DNA of 64,000 bases from Porphyridium purpureum. Lineage: Eukaryota > Rhodophyta > Bangiophyceae > Porphyridiales > Porphyridiaceae. Positions 1-8,561 of the stretch are shown piece by piece. The notes below the pieces were generated by a model. The model had not been told where the DNA came from. It did no database searches and was given only the letters and a program-made list of their open reading frames with translations. A program made the translations under genes and the position numbers. How positions within the stretch are numbered: the stretch's first letter is position 1; each line of letters starts with the position of its first letter. The stretch covers positions 2,232,001 through 2,296,000 of the forward strand of contig VRMN01000002.1 in the NCBI GenBank assembly GCA_008690995.1, read 5' to 3'.

Positions 1-312
1 CGCCTTTTCAATGATGAACTTGTTTTCCTTGTACTTTTGGGAATCTTCGAATGCTTCGAGGTACTTCCAGCCAAGCACGCTCTCGCACACGTTGCAATAG
101 ATGTCTGCGACCGTGTGCAGTCCCGTGATAAGCGTGCGGTTCTCTTTAGGACCCATGGACACATTCACAACGCTGGTGAAAAGGTACGCCTTGCCCTTTC
201 TGCCCTGGAAGGACTTACTCATGATGTCCTCATGGCACGCCAAATGCGAGTGGCACGTGACACACATGTAAACCTTGTTTCCGCTCAAATACGCCTTGTA
301 CAGTCGACCCAT
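1..312 (-). CDS. Yippee-like zinc-binding protein (3' end beyond window)
   Basis: The reverse strand from 312 is open for 104 codons to the window edge. It opens with MGRLYKAYL, close to the MGRIF start typical of Yippee proteins, so the ATG at 312 is probably the true start. Two CxxC pairs (C17/C20 and C73/C76) are the zinc ligands of the family. The family motifs [24 protein letters not shown] and [16 protein letters not shown] are all present. Yippee proteins adopt a beta-tent fold related to the cereblon thalidomide-binding domain; YPEL5 is a known partner of the GID/CTLH ubiquitin ligase, but the role in this organism is unknown. About one codon to a few codons plus the stop should lie beyond base 1. 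No intron is needed. Confidence 0.93.
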   Translation of the reverse strand, partial: MGRLYKAYLSGNKVYMCVTCHSHLACHEDIMSKSFQGRKGKAYLFTSVVNVSMGPKENRTLITGLHTVADIYCNVCESVLGWKYLEAFEDSQKYKENKFIIEKA

Positions 313-1621
313 TTGTGGACCCTCCTTCTCGCCAGTCGCGCACACCCTTCTCTGTCGAAAGTTCAGACAAAGACGTGAAAGCCGGTGGGCGGCCCAGAAG
401 AAAGCGAATCACGCCAAGGTCAAGAGCAAAAACAGAAAGAAAGCGCGGCACTGTGGAATCTCCAATGAAGGCAATGTACGCGAATCTCCACGCACGCGCG
501 GCGCATCAGCCGCTGAATTCCGTTCGTCTTGTGTTCAAGTTGCTCTGCCACTGCACAGAATTGGTACGGCGCCTGCGTTTTCTGTGCGTATGGAGGACCG
601 TCCGCTGACACTGCTCCTTGATGAACTCCCAGGTAGAGAGCCCGCACGCCGTGTCACTGCGCGCGGGTTCTGGGAAATGAGCGTGGCTGTGAAGCAGCGT
701 GAGAAAAGAGACAGGACAGCAATGACGACAGCCCCGCCTTGCTACAAGTCCCACAGCAGAAGCGAATCAGATGAGCGCCTCGACGCTTAAGAAAACACCT
801 CCCCAGCGTGTTCGGCAACCGCACCAGCAGACGCGCAGAGCCAAGCCAAGCCTCTGCAGCAGAACGAACCCACCCGCAACTCGAGACACAGGGCGTTGAA
901 CTGTGCACGTACCACGTCACGCAATGCGCCTGGAGCACCTTTCCCCCCGCGTTCTCCCTCAGCGACTCCAGCACACTTCTGCAGCCCCAACACACTGTCG
1001 CGATGAGAACACCCCCACGTGCGCGCTGGCCTCCCGACTGCCACCCCAGAATTGAACTTGCAACGTCTGCGCGCGGCCTCCTGCTGTCTCCGTCCCTCTC
1101 TCCCTCTCCCCTCTCTTCCAACCGCTCCGAAGATCTCGCGGCAACTCAAAGAATAAACCGCCCCAGTGCGAACTTGCTAGTAAAGTAGCCGAATTTGCCA
1201 CAAATACTCGCAAGCCACGTTCCATTCCGCGATCCTGTGCGCTGTACCTGGAGGTACAGTGCCGGATCGGTAGCTGCATGGCACGCGTGGCAGTGAGGCT
1301 CTCGAACACAGCTCGCCTTGCATCGACGTGCGCAGCTGTGCGTGCCCGCTGCGTTCGGACAGCGATGCCAGGAGATGCCCGTTGGTCTTTTACATCAGCT
1401 CGATCTACTCATGTTCAGAATGCTCCATTTCTTTTCGGCTCCTGCGTCGCCTGGTCGAGTTCTACACTTAGATGCCTTTTAGTTATTGTTGAGCACGGCC
1501 CCGGAAGACCCGAACGGGTCCAGTTGGGACGCGAGTTTGCTGTTTCTAATATGAGGGGTGTCTCGTACGGGCCTCGCACCTGGGCCACGTGGATGAAAAC
1601 GGTCAAGGAATTCAAGCCGTG
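313..1621. other. Intergenic region between Yippee and cyclin genes
   Basis: No convincing gene is seen. Open frames here (for example minus 654-1121) have no recognisable motifs and look like chance openings. Bases 313-360 are C/T-rich on the plus strand, that is purine-rich on the sense strand of the Yippee gene, as is usual upstream of genes in this window. A perfect GTAC-core palindrome lies at 1242-1259. Confidence 0.6.
1242..1259. promoter_or_regulatory. GTAC-core palindrome
   Basis: The 18-mer CTGTACCTGGAGGTACAG has 8-bp perfect arms around a GG centre. A nearly identical copy lies at 40781-40800. It could be a protein-binding dyad or a small hairpin; it is about 930 bp upstream of the Yippee start and 360 bp beyond the cyclin stop. 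Confidence 0.45.
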
Positions 1622-2245
1622 CTACTGTGCGCATTGCACTAACATCGCTCCGAGATCTGCTTGCTCGCCTTCAATGCAGGTGTGGAGCCGGTTGCGCAAG
1701 CGCACGAGCTCCACAACATCTACGCCTGCTTCAAGGAGCGCACGCCGTCCGTCTGCCGCATCTGGCGCGTCGCTGCACAAAATCGTCGCCATAATCTCGG
1801 CCTGCTGAAACTCGAACTGCTGCTCCGAAATCAGCAAGTTGTACTTGAGGAGCTCCAACATCTCGCGCTCCAAAAAGTTCAGCTCCTCAAGCAGGAGACC
1901 GCCCATCTTGGCGAAGAACTTGTTGTTGTAAAAGCGGTCCTCATAAAACTTGTTTGAGATAAGGACGGCCGAGATGAGAAGGCGGTGCACCGTGTAGACA
2001 GTGATCGGCACGCCTGACCGCTCCATGTACACCACAGCGGCCACAAAATTAGCTTGCGAGCATGTCGCGTTGTACTTGAGGATGCGCTTCAGATAGTCCT
2101 CGACCGAGATTGGGGGTGGTCGCAGCGCATGAAACGCGGTTCGCTGCGCCGACGGGGCCTCTCTGACCAATTTCTTGCGCAGGTACGCACTCAACGTTGG
2201 CAAAAGCACCGCCTCACTGTTCACAAGCACGTCCTTCCCGTCCAT
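1622..2245 (-). CDS. Pho80-like (P/U-type) cyclin
   Basis: This 207-aa protein carries the single cyclin box of the Pho80/cyclin U family. Visible family signatures are a core of SVEDYLKRILKY, ANFVAAVVYMERSG, the VHRLLISAVLISNKFYED helix and YNNKFFAKMGG followed by LNFLEREML. Such cyclins partner a Pho85/CDK5-like kinase and act in phosphate signalling or cell-cycle control; which applies here is not shown by sequence. The frame is open upstream to about 2344 but has no ATG there, so the ATG at 2245 (MDGKDVLVNSEAVL) is chosen. The C-terminal part (about residues 165-207) is unlike the cyclin core and may be family-specific. The gene is intronless. Confidence 0.9.
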   Translation of the reverse strand: MDGKDVLVNSEAVLLPTLSAYLRKKLVREAPSAQRTAFHALRPPPISVEDYLKRILKYNATCSQANFVAAVVYMERSGVPITVYTVHRLLISAVLISNKFYEDRFYNNKFFAKMGGLLLEELNFLEREMLELLKYNLLISEQQFEFQQAEIMATILCSDAPDAADGRRALLEAGVDVVELVRLRNRLHTCIEGEQADLGAMLVQCAQ

Positions 2246-2811
2246 CACCCCGAGAACGCCCCACCCTCCTTTTGCGCCACGCCAGTCGCCAAGCCCGTTT
2301 GCGCGGCTCGCAACAGCCCGGGATGTCGTCGTCAGTAGCCGCACGAGTCCTCAATCTGCCTTGTCTGCCACTTGTCTACTGCTTGTTTGCCACTTGTCCT
2401 TTCTCGCCCAGCCGTTTACGTTCGACTGCGACCTGCTTGTTTCCAGTCTTTCCTCCTAGTTTCAATCTGTGCGGGTCAGTCAGCACGACCTACTCTGAGA
2501 GTGACAGCCAGAGATGGCAGTTGCGTGTGCTTTCGTGTCCTGTTCGAAACTCAAACCCAAACGAGAACAAAGAAGACACGAGAAAGCTGTCCGTCGCTGG
2601 CGCGCGCGCGCGCGCGCTATTACTGTTGCGTGTCACGAGGTGCGCGTCCTCTCCCACACAGCGGCGCAGTTGTAAAAAGAATGGCAGGGATCCCGACCTC
2701 ACACCTCTTCCGCAGCAACGTTACGCGTGCGCCACATCGCCCCTCTTTTCATCCACGCGACCTCCCACGTCGACGCCGCTGGCGCCGCGCCACTGGCGCT
2801 GCGAAAGCAGC

Positions 2812-2841
2812 ACTGTACACCCTCCACGAGCTATGTACAGT
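2812..2841. promoter_or_regulatory. CTGTAC inverted repeat
   Basis: ACTGTACA at 2812-2819 and its exact reverse complement TGTACAGT at 2834-2841 are separated by 14 bp. They lie about 570 bp upstream of the cyclin ATG. Confidence 0.4.
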
Positions 2842-2977
2842 CGCCACATCCCGCTGCCGCGCCGCTTAGCCGGTTAACCGATGAACCGGTATCCGATATA
2901 TGGCGCGAATCGCAGAAAAGTGACGACTGGCCGCAGACCGTCGTGGAGGATCGAGCACGGCGGATATGAAAAGGTAA

Positions 2978-3060
2978 GGTACAGTTATTACTGTACCGTA
3001 ACATGAGTTCACTATCGGTTCAAGCGGCTCGTCTGAGACCCGTATTAAGTGAACCGATAA
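2978..3060. promoter_or_regulatory. Composite GTAC palindrome plus ATCGGTT/AACCGAT element
   Basis: GGTACAGT (2978-2985) and ACTGTACC (2990-2997) form a perfect dyad around TATT. This is followed by a 10-bp perfect inverted repeat, TATCGGTTCA at 3013-3022 and TGAACCGATA at 3050-3059. The same order of parts with nearly the same spacing recurs at 22799-22891, which argues for a real element. Its function is unknown. Confidence 0.5.
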
Positions 3061-3151
3061 CAGCAACTCAGCTCGAGTCTACGCGAGCTGCGGAGCTCTG
3101 AAATCATTTCGGACCGAATGCCAGGGTGATGGAGGTTTTTACAATAGTAAG

Positions 3152-3579
3152 CTGTGTTATTGCTTCCTGAGGGATTTGCGAAGACTCAGAGGTCGGACTC
3201 CAATTAATGGAAGCTCCGGCCGATGCTGCAGCCGATTCTGCCATGATCTTGAACGGGTCTGGGCAAGTATTGTCTGAGAGGGACCGAAAGCTCGGACGGC
3301 TAGATCGGAACAATCTTCTTCCTTTTGTATTTTCCTCACCTCTTATTCTAGCCTTGCTTCAAAACCGAGCAAGGGTGCCAGGCGCTAGTCGCCAGGTCTT
3401 TGTTCCTTTTATAGTGCTACTCCGTCGACCTATATTAATTAAGTCCAGGTCGCCGGCGGCTCAGTCCTGCCAGAATTTAGCCGGTGGCTCAATCTTTCCT
3501 GACCTTTGTCAGCGGCTCATTCTCGTCCGAGTTTCGTCAGCGGCTCATTCTATTCGCCACTTTGGGCAACATATTGCAG
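3152..3579 (-). repeat. 3' LTR of the copia element
   Basis: This is a 428-bp direct repeat of 8024-8451 with no difference seen by eye. On the plus strand it begins CTGTGTTATTG and ends ATATTGCAG. It contains a TATAAAA box on the element's sense strand and short degenerate internal repeats around a CGGCTCA core (about 3460-3550). Confidence 0.95.
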
Positions 3580-3586
3580 CGCCCCC

Positions 3587-6500
3587 TCAAAGTTGCGAAC
3601 GATGCTTGGTAAATTCCGCAGCAGCAAGCTGCTTTGTGAAAATGTCTGCCACATTTTCCGATGTGTGAACATATTCGAGGCACAGGCCAAGCTCCTTATT
3701 GAAGAATAAGTCATGTAAGAAACAGAGTGATACCCTTGCGATCTTGTGCATGTATCGCAGCTTCTTGGAGTACCCGTGTTGTGTGTCTTTGATCGCCGCT
3801 TCATTGTCACAGTATACAGTCACTGGCAGAGGTTTGCCGACTTCATCTAGCATCATAGAGATCGGCAACACGGCCGCTTTCAGGGTAACGCTGAGTGCAT
3901 AAATTTCTGATGCCGCGGTTGAATCAAACACTGCACCTTGCTTCGACGAACTCCAGTCTATTATGCTTCTTTTTCCATTGCCGTCCTCAAGAAAACAACA
4001 ATATCCTGTTGTTGACTTTGAAGTGAATAAGCAGCCCGCATGGTCTGCGTCAGAATACGCCCGCATTGCTCTCCACTTACCCAGCTTCTTGATGGTCAAC
4101 CCTTCTGTTGCAGTTCTGTCAATATATTCGATTATTCTTGTAAGCATTGCGTCTGCATATTTCGACCACGAGTGCGTGTGTCGCGACAGTAGCGCCACCG
4201 CCGTTATGACATCAGGTCTCGCAGTACGGGCTAACCACAGAAGCATGCCGATAAATTTCGCAGCTTTCTCTTCGTATTCGCCGGCCTCATCGAGGCGCAG
4301 GTCCTTTTTGTTCATCTTGTTAAGGTACGGAGTATTCGCCCACTTCAAACTTTCACCAGTGTTACGCAGAAGCTTAAATTCGTCCACCACATGTTTTGTG
4401 TATTCTGGCAGGCTCACGACAATTTGATCATTCGTTCGCACGAAGTTCATGCCCATATACCTTGTTCCCTTGTCATCAACCTTTTGGAATCCTTTTTGTA
4501 TCGTAAAAGTTTCTTTCAATTCGTTCTGCAATTTGGTTTGATGTAATTGCGGAGCGGCAAGCAAGATGTCATCGACATATAACGCGAGCATATAAGTTTC
4601 GTCTCCTGATCTCCTCACATACAAATTTCGATCCGCATTGGTCGGCGTCCAACCTAGTTGCTTCAGCTGCTCTCTGGCGTATTGATTGTAATCTCCGCCC
4701 GATCGTGGTAAACCGTAGAGAGCTTTTCTGAGTCGCACAACCGGAGCAATCTTCGCGGGTCCGACCTTGACCATATCTTGCGGGACTCTCATGTACACGG
4801 CCGGCCCTAACAGAGGGGCATGCAAGTAAGCGTAATCAATGTCCGATATCCAAATCTCGTGACCATGGGAAAGTGCGAAGTTCAGCGTCACTCGCAAAGC
4901 CTGTAATGATGCCGGTACTTCGTATGGGATTTCCTCATTTGATAGAATCAGCTGAGCACCTTCTACCGACCGCAAATTGCAACCCTGTGCTACTAGGCGT
5001 GCTTTTGGCGTCGCCCTCGCTGGCCCAAGCTCCCAATTTTTCAAACCGTAAATAAACCTGAACCTGACAACTTGGGCATCACGTTCTGTAATATCGTCAT
5101 GCTCAATTATCTCCTGGATGTCGAAAGTTCCGGCCTTCGCGTGAGCTGACAATTCATTTGCAATAGCCGCTTTCCAATCGTATGGCCAATCTTTGATGCT
5201 TTTGACTGGCTTTGTTAACAAGCCAAATTGACGAGGGGCTCGTTTTATCCTTGCTGATCTGCGCACCGTTTCAAGTGGGTCGTCGGGTGCAGTTTCTTCA
5301 CGGTGTTGCGTGTTGTCTTCATGTTGAAATGATACTTCTTTCTTGCTTGTTGAGTCGGAACTAGTCAGCAGCTGGGGTCCATCGTCGTCAGAGTTACGTA
5401 TCGTCCATTCTTCATCGCCACAGGTATCCTCATTGTCATGGACGATGGTCGGTCCATCATCAAGAGCCCGTATTGTGTTTTCGAGTAGCGCTTCCCTGTG
5501 TCGGTCCACTAAGCTCTGTTGACCGTTTGCTTCGTCTGGATCTTGATCAGTGTTAGAAATATGGTCAATGGAGCCTTGTGGCTCCCATATTGCTGACTTA
5601 ATTCGGGTGAATTCATGAGCGGCTTCGTTCATAGGCTCATAAAATGCCCCTTCTCTATTGATGGGGGTGTCTCGCGGTCGGCTTTCCTGGTCATCTTGGC
5701 ATTTGCATCGAGACAAAGCACACCCTTGGTCTCGATTATGCTTGGCTTTGTGACCGATACATGCTGGGCAAGTGAGGGCGTGCCCGCTTACGATGAAGTT
5801 ACATGTCAAGCATATCTGCCATGCGCTCTCGCTGAATCGTTCCTTGTACAATACGTTACCCTCCGTTCGCATTAATCCTAGGCTGCGCGCTGGGAAATTT
5901 CCTTTCAACACTCTCACATCTCTTGTTTTCACGGTCCGTACCGTTCCGCTTCTGTCGTTGTCTGCCCAGTTTTTGAGACTGGCATAGTCCAAAATCAGGT
6001 ATCCCGTGTCGTTTTGCCCCAATATCAGTCCGATCTTCCCCCTCGGTTCATGTTTCCGAGCCAAATCATTCAAATATACTACTCCTGTGCCAAAAATGTG
6101 AGGGATGTAGGGAGGATCCATGTGGTACCTACTTTTGAACGGAGATACACCATGGGCTTTGGTTGTGTGGAATCTATTACTTGCGAAGGAAAAGGACTTA
6201 GCCGCGTAAACCGCGAAGGCGGGTGGGAGTCCGGCATGGAAGAGGAGGCAGCGGATGCCTGGATTTAAGGTGGCATGCATGCTCTCGTGAGTGGAGTTTG
6301 TGTTGTGTCTTTCGGGTAGACTAACACTGTGGTTGACGAGATTATCTCTTAGTGCGTCTGTAAAGCTTCCGGCGAATTCCGTTCCACCGTCCGTGCGGAT
6401 AATCTTTGGCCATTCTCTCATCCCATTCCTCCGCATTATGTCTTTGAAACTGTTCAAGACATCGTCAGCATGCTTGCTTGTTAGACCTTCCACGTCTATC

Positions 6501-7087
6501 CATTTGGAGTGACCGTCAAGAAATGTGAGGAGGTAATTAAGACCTCCGATGCCCTGCTCGCCTAATACTAGTAGGTCCAAGCTGATGTAGTCCCCAAACC
6601 TTTCACCCCTGATTCTGGTGATGGTGTTCCTTTTCGCTGGGGTCTTCTTGATCTTCGCAGCAGTACATGTGATGCATTGCTCAGTCATGGGCATGTGCGT
6701 CAGCTCGTGATTCTCGGCCAGTAGTGATTTGTGAATTTTCAGTACTGGGCAGTTGCTTTCCACGTCAAGTATGATTTGGTTTTCCTTTCTGACCAGAACT
6801 GGATGTCCGTAGGAGTTGGCTTTCCATATGAAATTCCAGCCATTTTTCACCAACTCCCCCATAGAAATGAGAGAGGGTGCATGGTCAACAGTGTATACCT
6901 CAAGTATTCCAAAGCCTGATTGTACTTTGGTCAGTCGTTTAGGGCGCACAGTGCCGGATATCGTCCCAAGATTTCCATATGATTTTGCTATGGATATTGG
7001 TTTTCCTAGTAGGATCGGATCACTTGCTATCGAACGGCTCGCACCGCTATCTATGATATACGAATCCTTGCACTGTACGCTGTACCC
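3587..7087 (-). CDS. copia pol region (protease, integrase, reverse transcriptase, RNase H)
   Basis: The parts follow Ty1/copia order. A DSGAS aspartic-protease motif lies near 7040, then an integrase core with its HDGxTEF-like acid region around 6400-6600, a reverse transcriptase with the YVDDILL catalytic motif near 4590, and a copia-type RNase H in the last third containing SDADHAGC. The order integrase before reverse transcriptase separates it from Ty3/gypsy elements. It is treated here as part of a mobile element, not as a host gene. Confidence 0.93.
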   Translation of the reverse strand, partial: GYSVQCKDSYIIDSGASRSIASDPILLGKPISIAKSYGNLGTISGTVRPKRLTKVQSGFGILEVYTVDHAPSLISMGELVKNGWNFIWKANSYGHPVLVRKENQIILDVESNCPVLKIHKSLLAENHELTHMPMTEQCITCTAAKIKKTPAKRNTITRIRGERFGDYISLDLLVLGEQGIGGLNYLLTFLDGHSKWIDVEGLTSKHADDVLNSFKDIMRRNGMREWPKIIRTDGGTEFAGSFTDALRDNLVNHSVSLPERHNTNSTHESMHATLNPGIRCLLFHAGLPPAFAVYAAKSFSFASNRFHTTKAHGVSPFKSRYHMDPPYIPHIFGTGVVYLNDLARKHEPRGKIGLILGQNDTGYLILDYASLKNWADNDRSGTVRTVKTRDVRVLKGNFPARSLGLMRTEGNVLYKERFSESAWQICLTCNFIVSGHALTCPACIGHKAKHNRDQGCALSRCKCQDDQESRPRDTPINREGAFYEPMNEAAHEFTRIKSAIWEPQGSIDHISNTDQDPDEANGQQSLVDRHREALLENTIRALDDGPTIVHDNEDTCGDEEWTIRNSDDDGPQLLTSSDSTSKKEVSFQHEDNTQHREETAPDDPLETVRRSARIKRAPRQFGLLTKPVKSIKDWPYDWKAAIANELSAHAKAGTFDIQEIIEHDDITERDAQVVRFRFIYGLKNWELGPARATPKARLVAQGCNLRSVEGAQLILSNEEIPYEVPASLQALRVTLNFALSHGHEIWISDIDYAYLHAPLLGPAVYMRVPQDMVKVGPAKIAPVVRLRKALYGLPRSGGDYNQYAREQLKQLGWTPTNADRNLYVRRSGDETYMLALYVDDILLAAPQLHQTKLQNELKETFTIQKGFQKVDDKGTRYMGMNFVRTNDQIVVSLPEYTKHVVDEFKLLRNTGESLKWANTPYLNKMNKKDLRLDEAGEYEEKAAKFIGMLLWLARTARPDVITAVALLSRHTHSWSKYADAMLTRIIEYIDRTATEGLTIKKLGKWRAMRAYSDADHAGCLFTSKSTTGYCCFLEDGNGKRSIIDWSSSKQGAVFDSTAASEIYALSVTLKAAVLPISMMLDEVGKPLPVTVYCDNEAAIKDTQHGYSKKLRYMHKIARVSLCFLHDLFFNKELGLCLEYVHTSENVADIFTKQLAAAEFTKHRSQL

Positions 7088-8116
7088 TCATGCTTGATCT
7101 TCATTGTTCACTATTTCGGCCCACATGTTCATTGCATCTTGATCGTGTTCACTTGCATCTGCGTATTCATTCGTCGACTTCTGCGATTTTTTCGCTTCAG
7201 CATATTTGCGCCTTTCCTCGGGTGGAATATATGATGGGCTGTCTGGATTACGCTTACATTTGCCTGGTCTGCAGCGCCTTCCATTGACTGGAATGTATGA
7301 GTAATTCTTTGCGCAAAATTTGCAAAGATTCGTCTTATTTTTGAGTTCAGGCATGTCACGGTTTTCTGAGCCGGCGTAGCCATTGTCATGTTTGCGGTAA
7401 CCTTCTGCTTCGTACATTAATTTTTCGACGATTTCCACGTATGTATCGCCAGTCGCAACTGAAAGCTTGTACGTTAGCATAGCATCCGGGATGTGCTCTA
7501 TCTTTGGCTTCAGGAATCCTTTCAACAGTGGCTCATTCGTTGGACTGGTCGGGTCTATATTAGCGCGGCTCACTTCTGTTGCCATCTTTGTCAGAAAGTC
7601 TTGCATGTCATGCATCCCACGGCACTGCAGCCGTGTTATATTGCTTATGCCGCATTCTGTGTCAGATTTTGAATGACCTTGCTGTACTCGCTGCAAGACG
7701 CCCATCAGTTCATATCCGTTCTGCGTGTTTGCAATGATCGCATGACTTTTGATGTTGTCGGCGTACTTCGTGTCGGTATTTAGAGCCAGCATAATCGCAT
7801 GGTGCAATCGGCGACCGAAATGCTTAGTCACAATGAAGGCAAGCATGCTTGAGTCATCTGTACCGGTCGGAACCAGCTGACGCCCAGCTTTTATGCACAT
7901 CTTTGCGTCGTTCGCAAACTTCCCCAGGAATGAAGGAAGGTTCAGATTGATGGTGCGACAAAATGAGTCGTAGTTTGTCGCGGTCAGCGGTACTAGTGGG
8001 ATCACCCCGCCGGGCTCATAACCCTGTGTTATTGCTTCCTGAGGGATTTGCGAAGACTCAGAGGTCGGACTCCAATTAATGGAAGCTCCGGCCGATGCTG
8101 CAGCCGATTCTGCCAT
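7088..8116 (-). CDS. copia gag region
   Basis: A gag-type frame of about 342 codons begins at the ATG at 8116, which lies inside the 5' LTR, and runs to 7088. The middle is the helical Gag core (GYELMGVLQRVQQGHS, MHDMQDFLTKM). A Cys-rich stretch near 7260-7330 may serve as the nucleic-acid-binding region. Coding that starts within the LTR means the first roughly 30 codons are also present in the 3' LTR. Confidence 0.85.
   Translation of the reverse strand: MAESAAASAGASINWSPTSESSQIPQEAITQGYEPGGVIPLVPLTATNYDSFCRTINLNLPSFLGKFANDAKMCIKAGRQLVPTGTDDSSMLAFIVTKHFGRRLHHAIMLALNTDTKYADNIKSHAIIANTQNGYELMGVLQRVQQGHSKSDTECGISNITRLQCRGMHDMQDFLTKMATEVSRANIDPTSPTNEPLLKGFLKPKIEHIPDAMLTYKLSVATGDTYVEIVEKLMYEAEGYRKHDNGYAGSENRDMPELKNKTNLCKFCAKNYSYIPVNGRRCRPGKCKRNPDSPSYIPPEERRKYAEAKKSQKSTNEYADASEHDQDAMNMWAEIVNNEDQA
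8009..8023 (-). other. Primer-binding site matching the initiator tRNA anticodon arm
   Basis: Immediately inside the 5' LTR the element reads GGTTATGAGCCCGGC. Its complement contains GGGCTCATAACC, the anticodon stem-loop of initiator tRNA-Met as found for example in yeast. Drosophila copia is known to prime from a 5' half of initiator tRNA cleaved in this arm, so a half-tRNA primer is the natural reading. Confidence 0.75.
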
Positions 8117-8451
8117 GATCTTGAACGGGTCTGGGCAAGTATTGTCTGAGAGGGACCGAAAGCTCGGACGGCTAGATCGGAACAATCTTCTTCCTTTTGT
8201 ATTTTCCTCACCTCTTATTCTAGCCTTGCTTCAAAACCGAGCAAGGGTGCCAGGCGCTAGTCGCCAGGTCTTTGTTCCTTTTATAGTGCTACTCCGTCGA
8301 CCTATATTAATTAAGTCCAGGTCGCCGGCGGCTCAGTCCTGCCAGAATTTAGCCGGTGGCTCAATCTTTCCTGACCTTTGTCAGCGGCTCATTCTCGTCC
8401 GAGTTTCGTCAGCGGCTCATTCTATTCGCCACTTTGGGCAACATATTGCAG
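8024..8451 (-). repeat. 5' LTR of the copia element
   Basis: This is a 428-bp direct repeat identical by eye to 3152-3579. The element's sense strand has CTATAAAAGG at 8286-8277, a plausible TATA box placed upstream of the gag ATG at 8116. The outer edge lies only about 110 bp before the start of the next host gene. Confidence 0.95.
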
Positions 8452-8561
8452 GTAAGGAATGTTGACGGCCTTCTCTGCATGATCAGGAAGACGAAGAGGA
8501 GAGCAGCAGAATTCACAGCAGATACTGTGCGGTACGGGAGCGGGAGAGAGATGCGGGAAGG

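Larger units (their letters stand above)
2246..3146. promoter_or_regulatory. Divergent upstream region of the cyclin gene, left of the copia insertion
   Basis: No gene is supported. The tract next to the cyclin start is C/T-rich on the plus strand (purine-rich on the cyclin sense strand). It holds an 8-bp inverted repeat ACTGTACA/TGTACAGT at 2812-2819 and 2834-2841, a GTAC palindrome at 2978-2997, AACCGAT/AACCGGT words around 2870-2905, and a 10-bp inverted repeat at 3013-3022/3050-3059. Before the element inserted, this region would have run straight to the gene starting at 8562. Confidence 0.5.
3147..8456 (-). mobile_element. Ty1/copia LTR retrotransposon, apparently whole and young
   Basis: A single copia-family element lies on the minus strand, flanked by the 5-bp target duplication GTAAG (3147-3151 and 8452-8456). 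It comprises a 5' LTR (8024-8451), a primer-binding site, gag, pol in the copia order (protease, integrase, reverse transcriptase, RNase H) and a 3' LTR (3152-3579). The two LTRs read as identical over 428 bp, so the insertion is recent on the family's clock. It looks whole. Gag and pol share a reading phase, compatible with the read-through style of Gag-Pol expression known in LTR elements. It landed in the divergent upstream region between the cyclin (start 2245) and the gene starting at 8562. Confidence 0.95.

Noticed and set aside
654-1121. Minus-strand 155-codon frame in the first intergenic region
   Set aside because: No motif or family resemblance and overlapping frames of similar length on both strands, as expected from GC-rich spacer.
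7071-7085. CTGTAC words inside the copia element
   Set aside because: They fall in element coding sequence and are probably chance, unlike the palindromic promoter sites.
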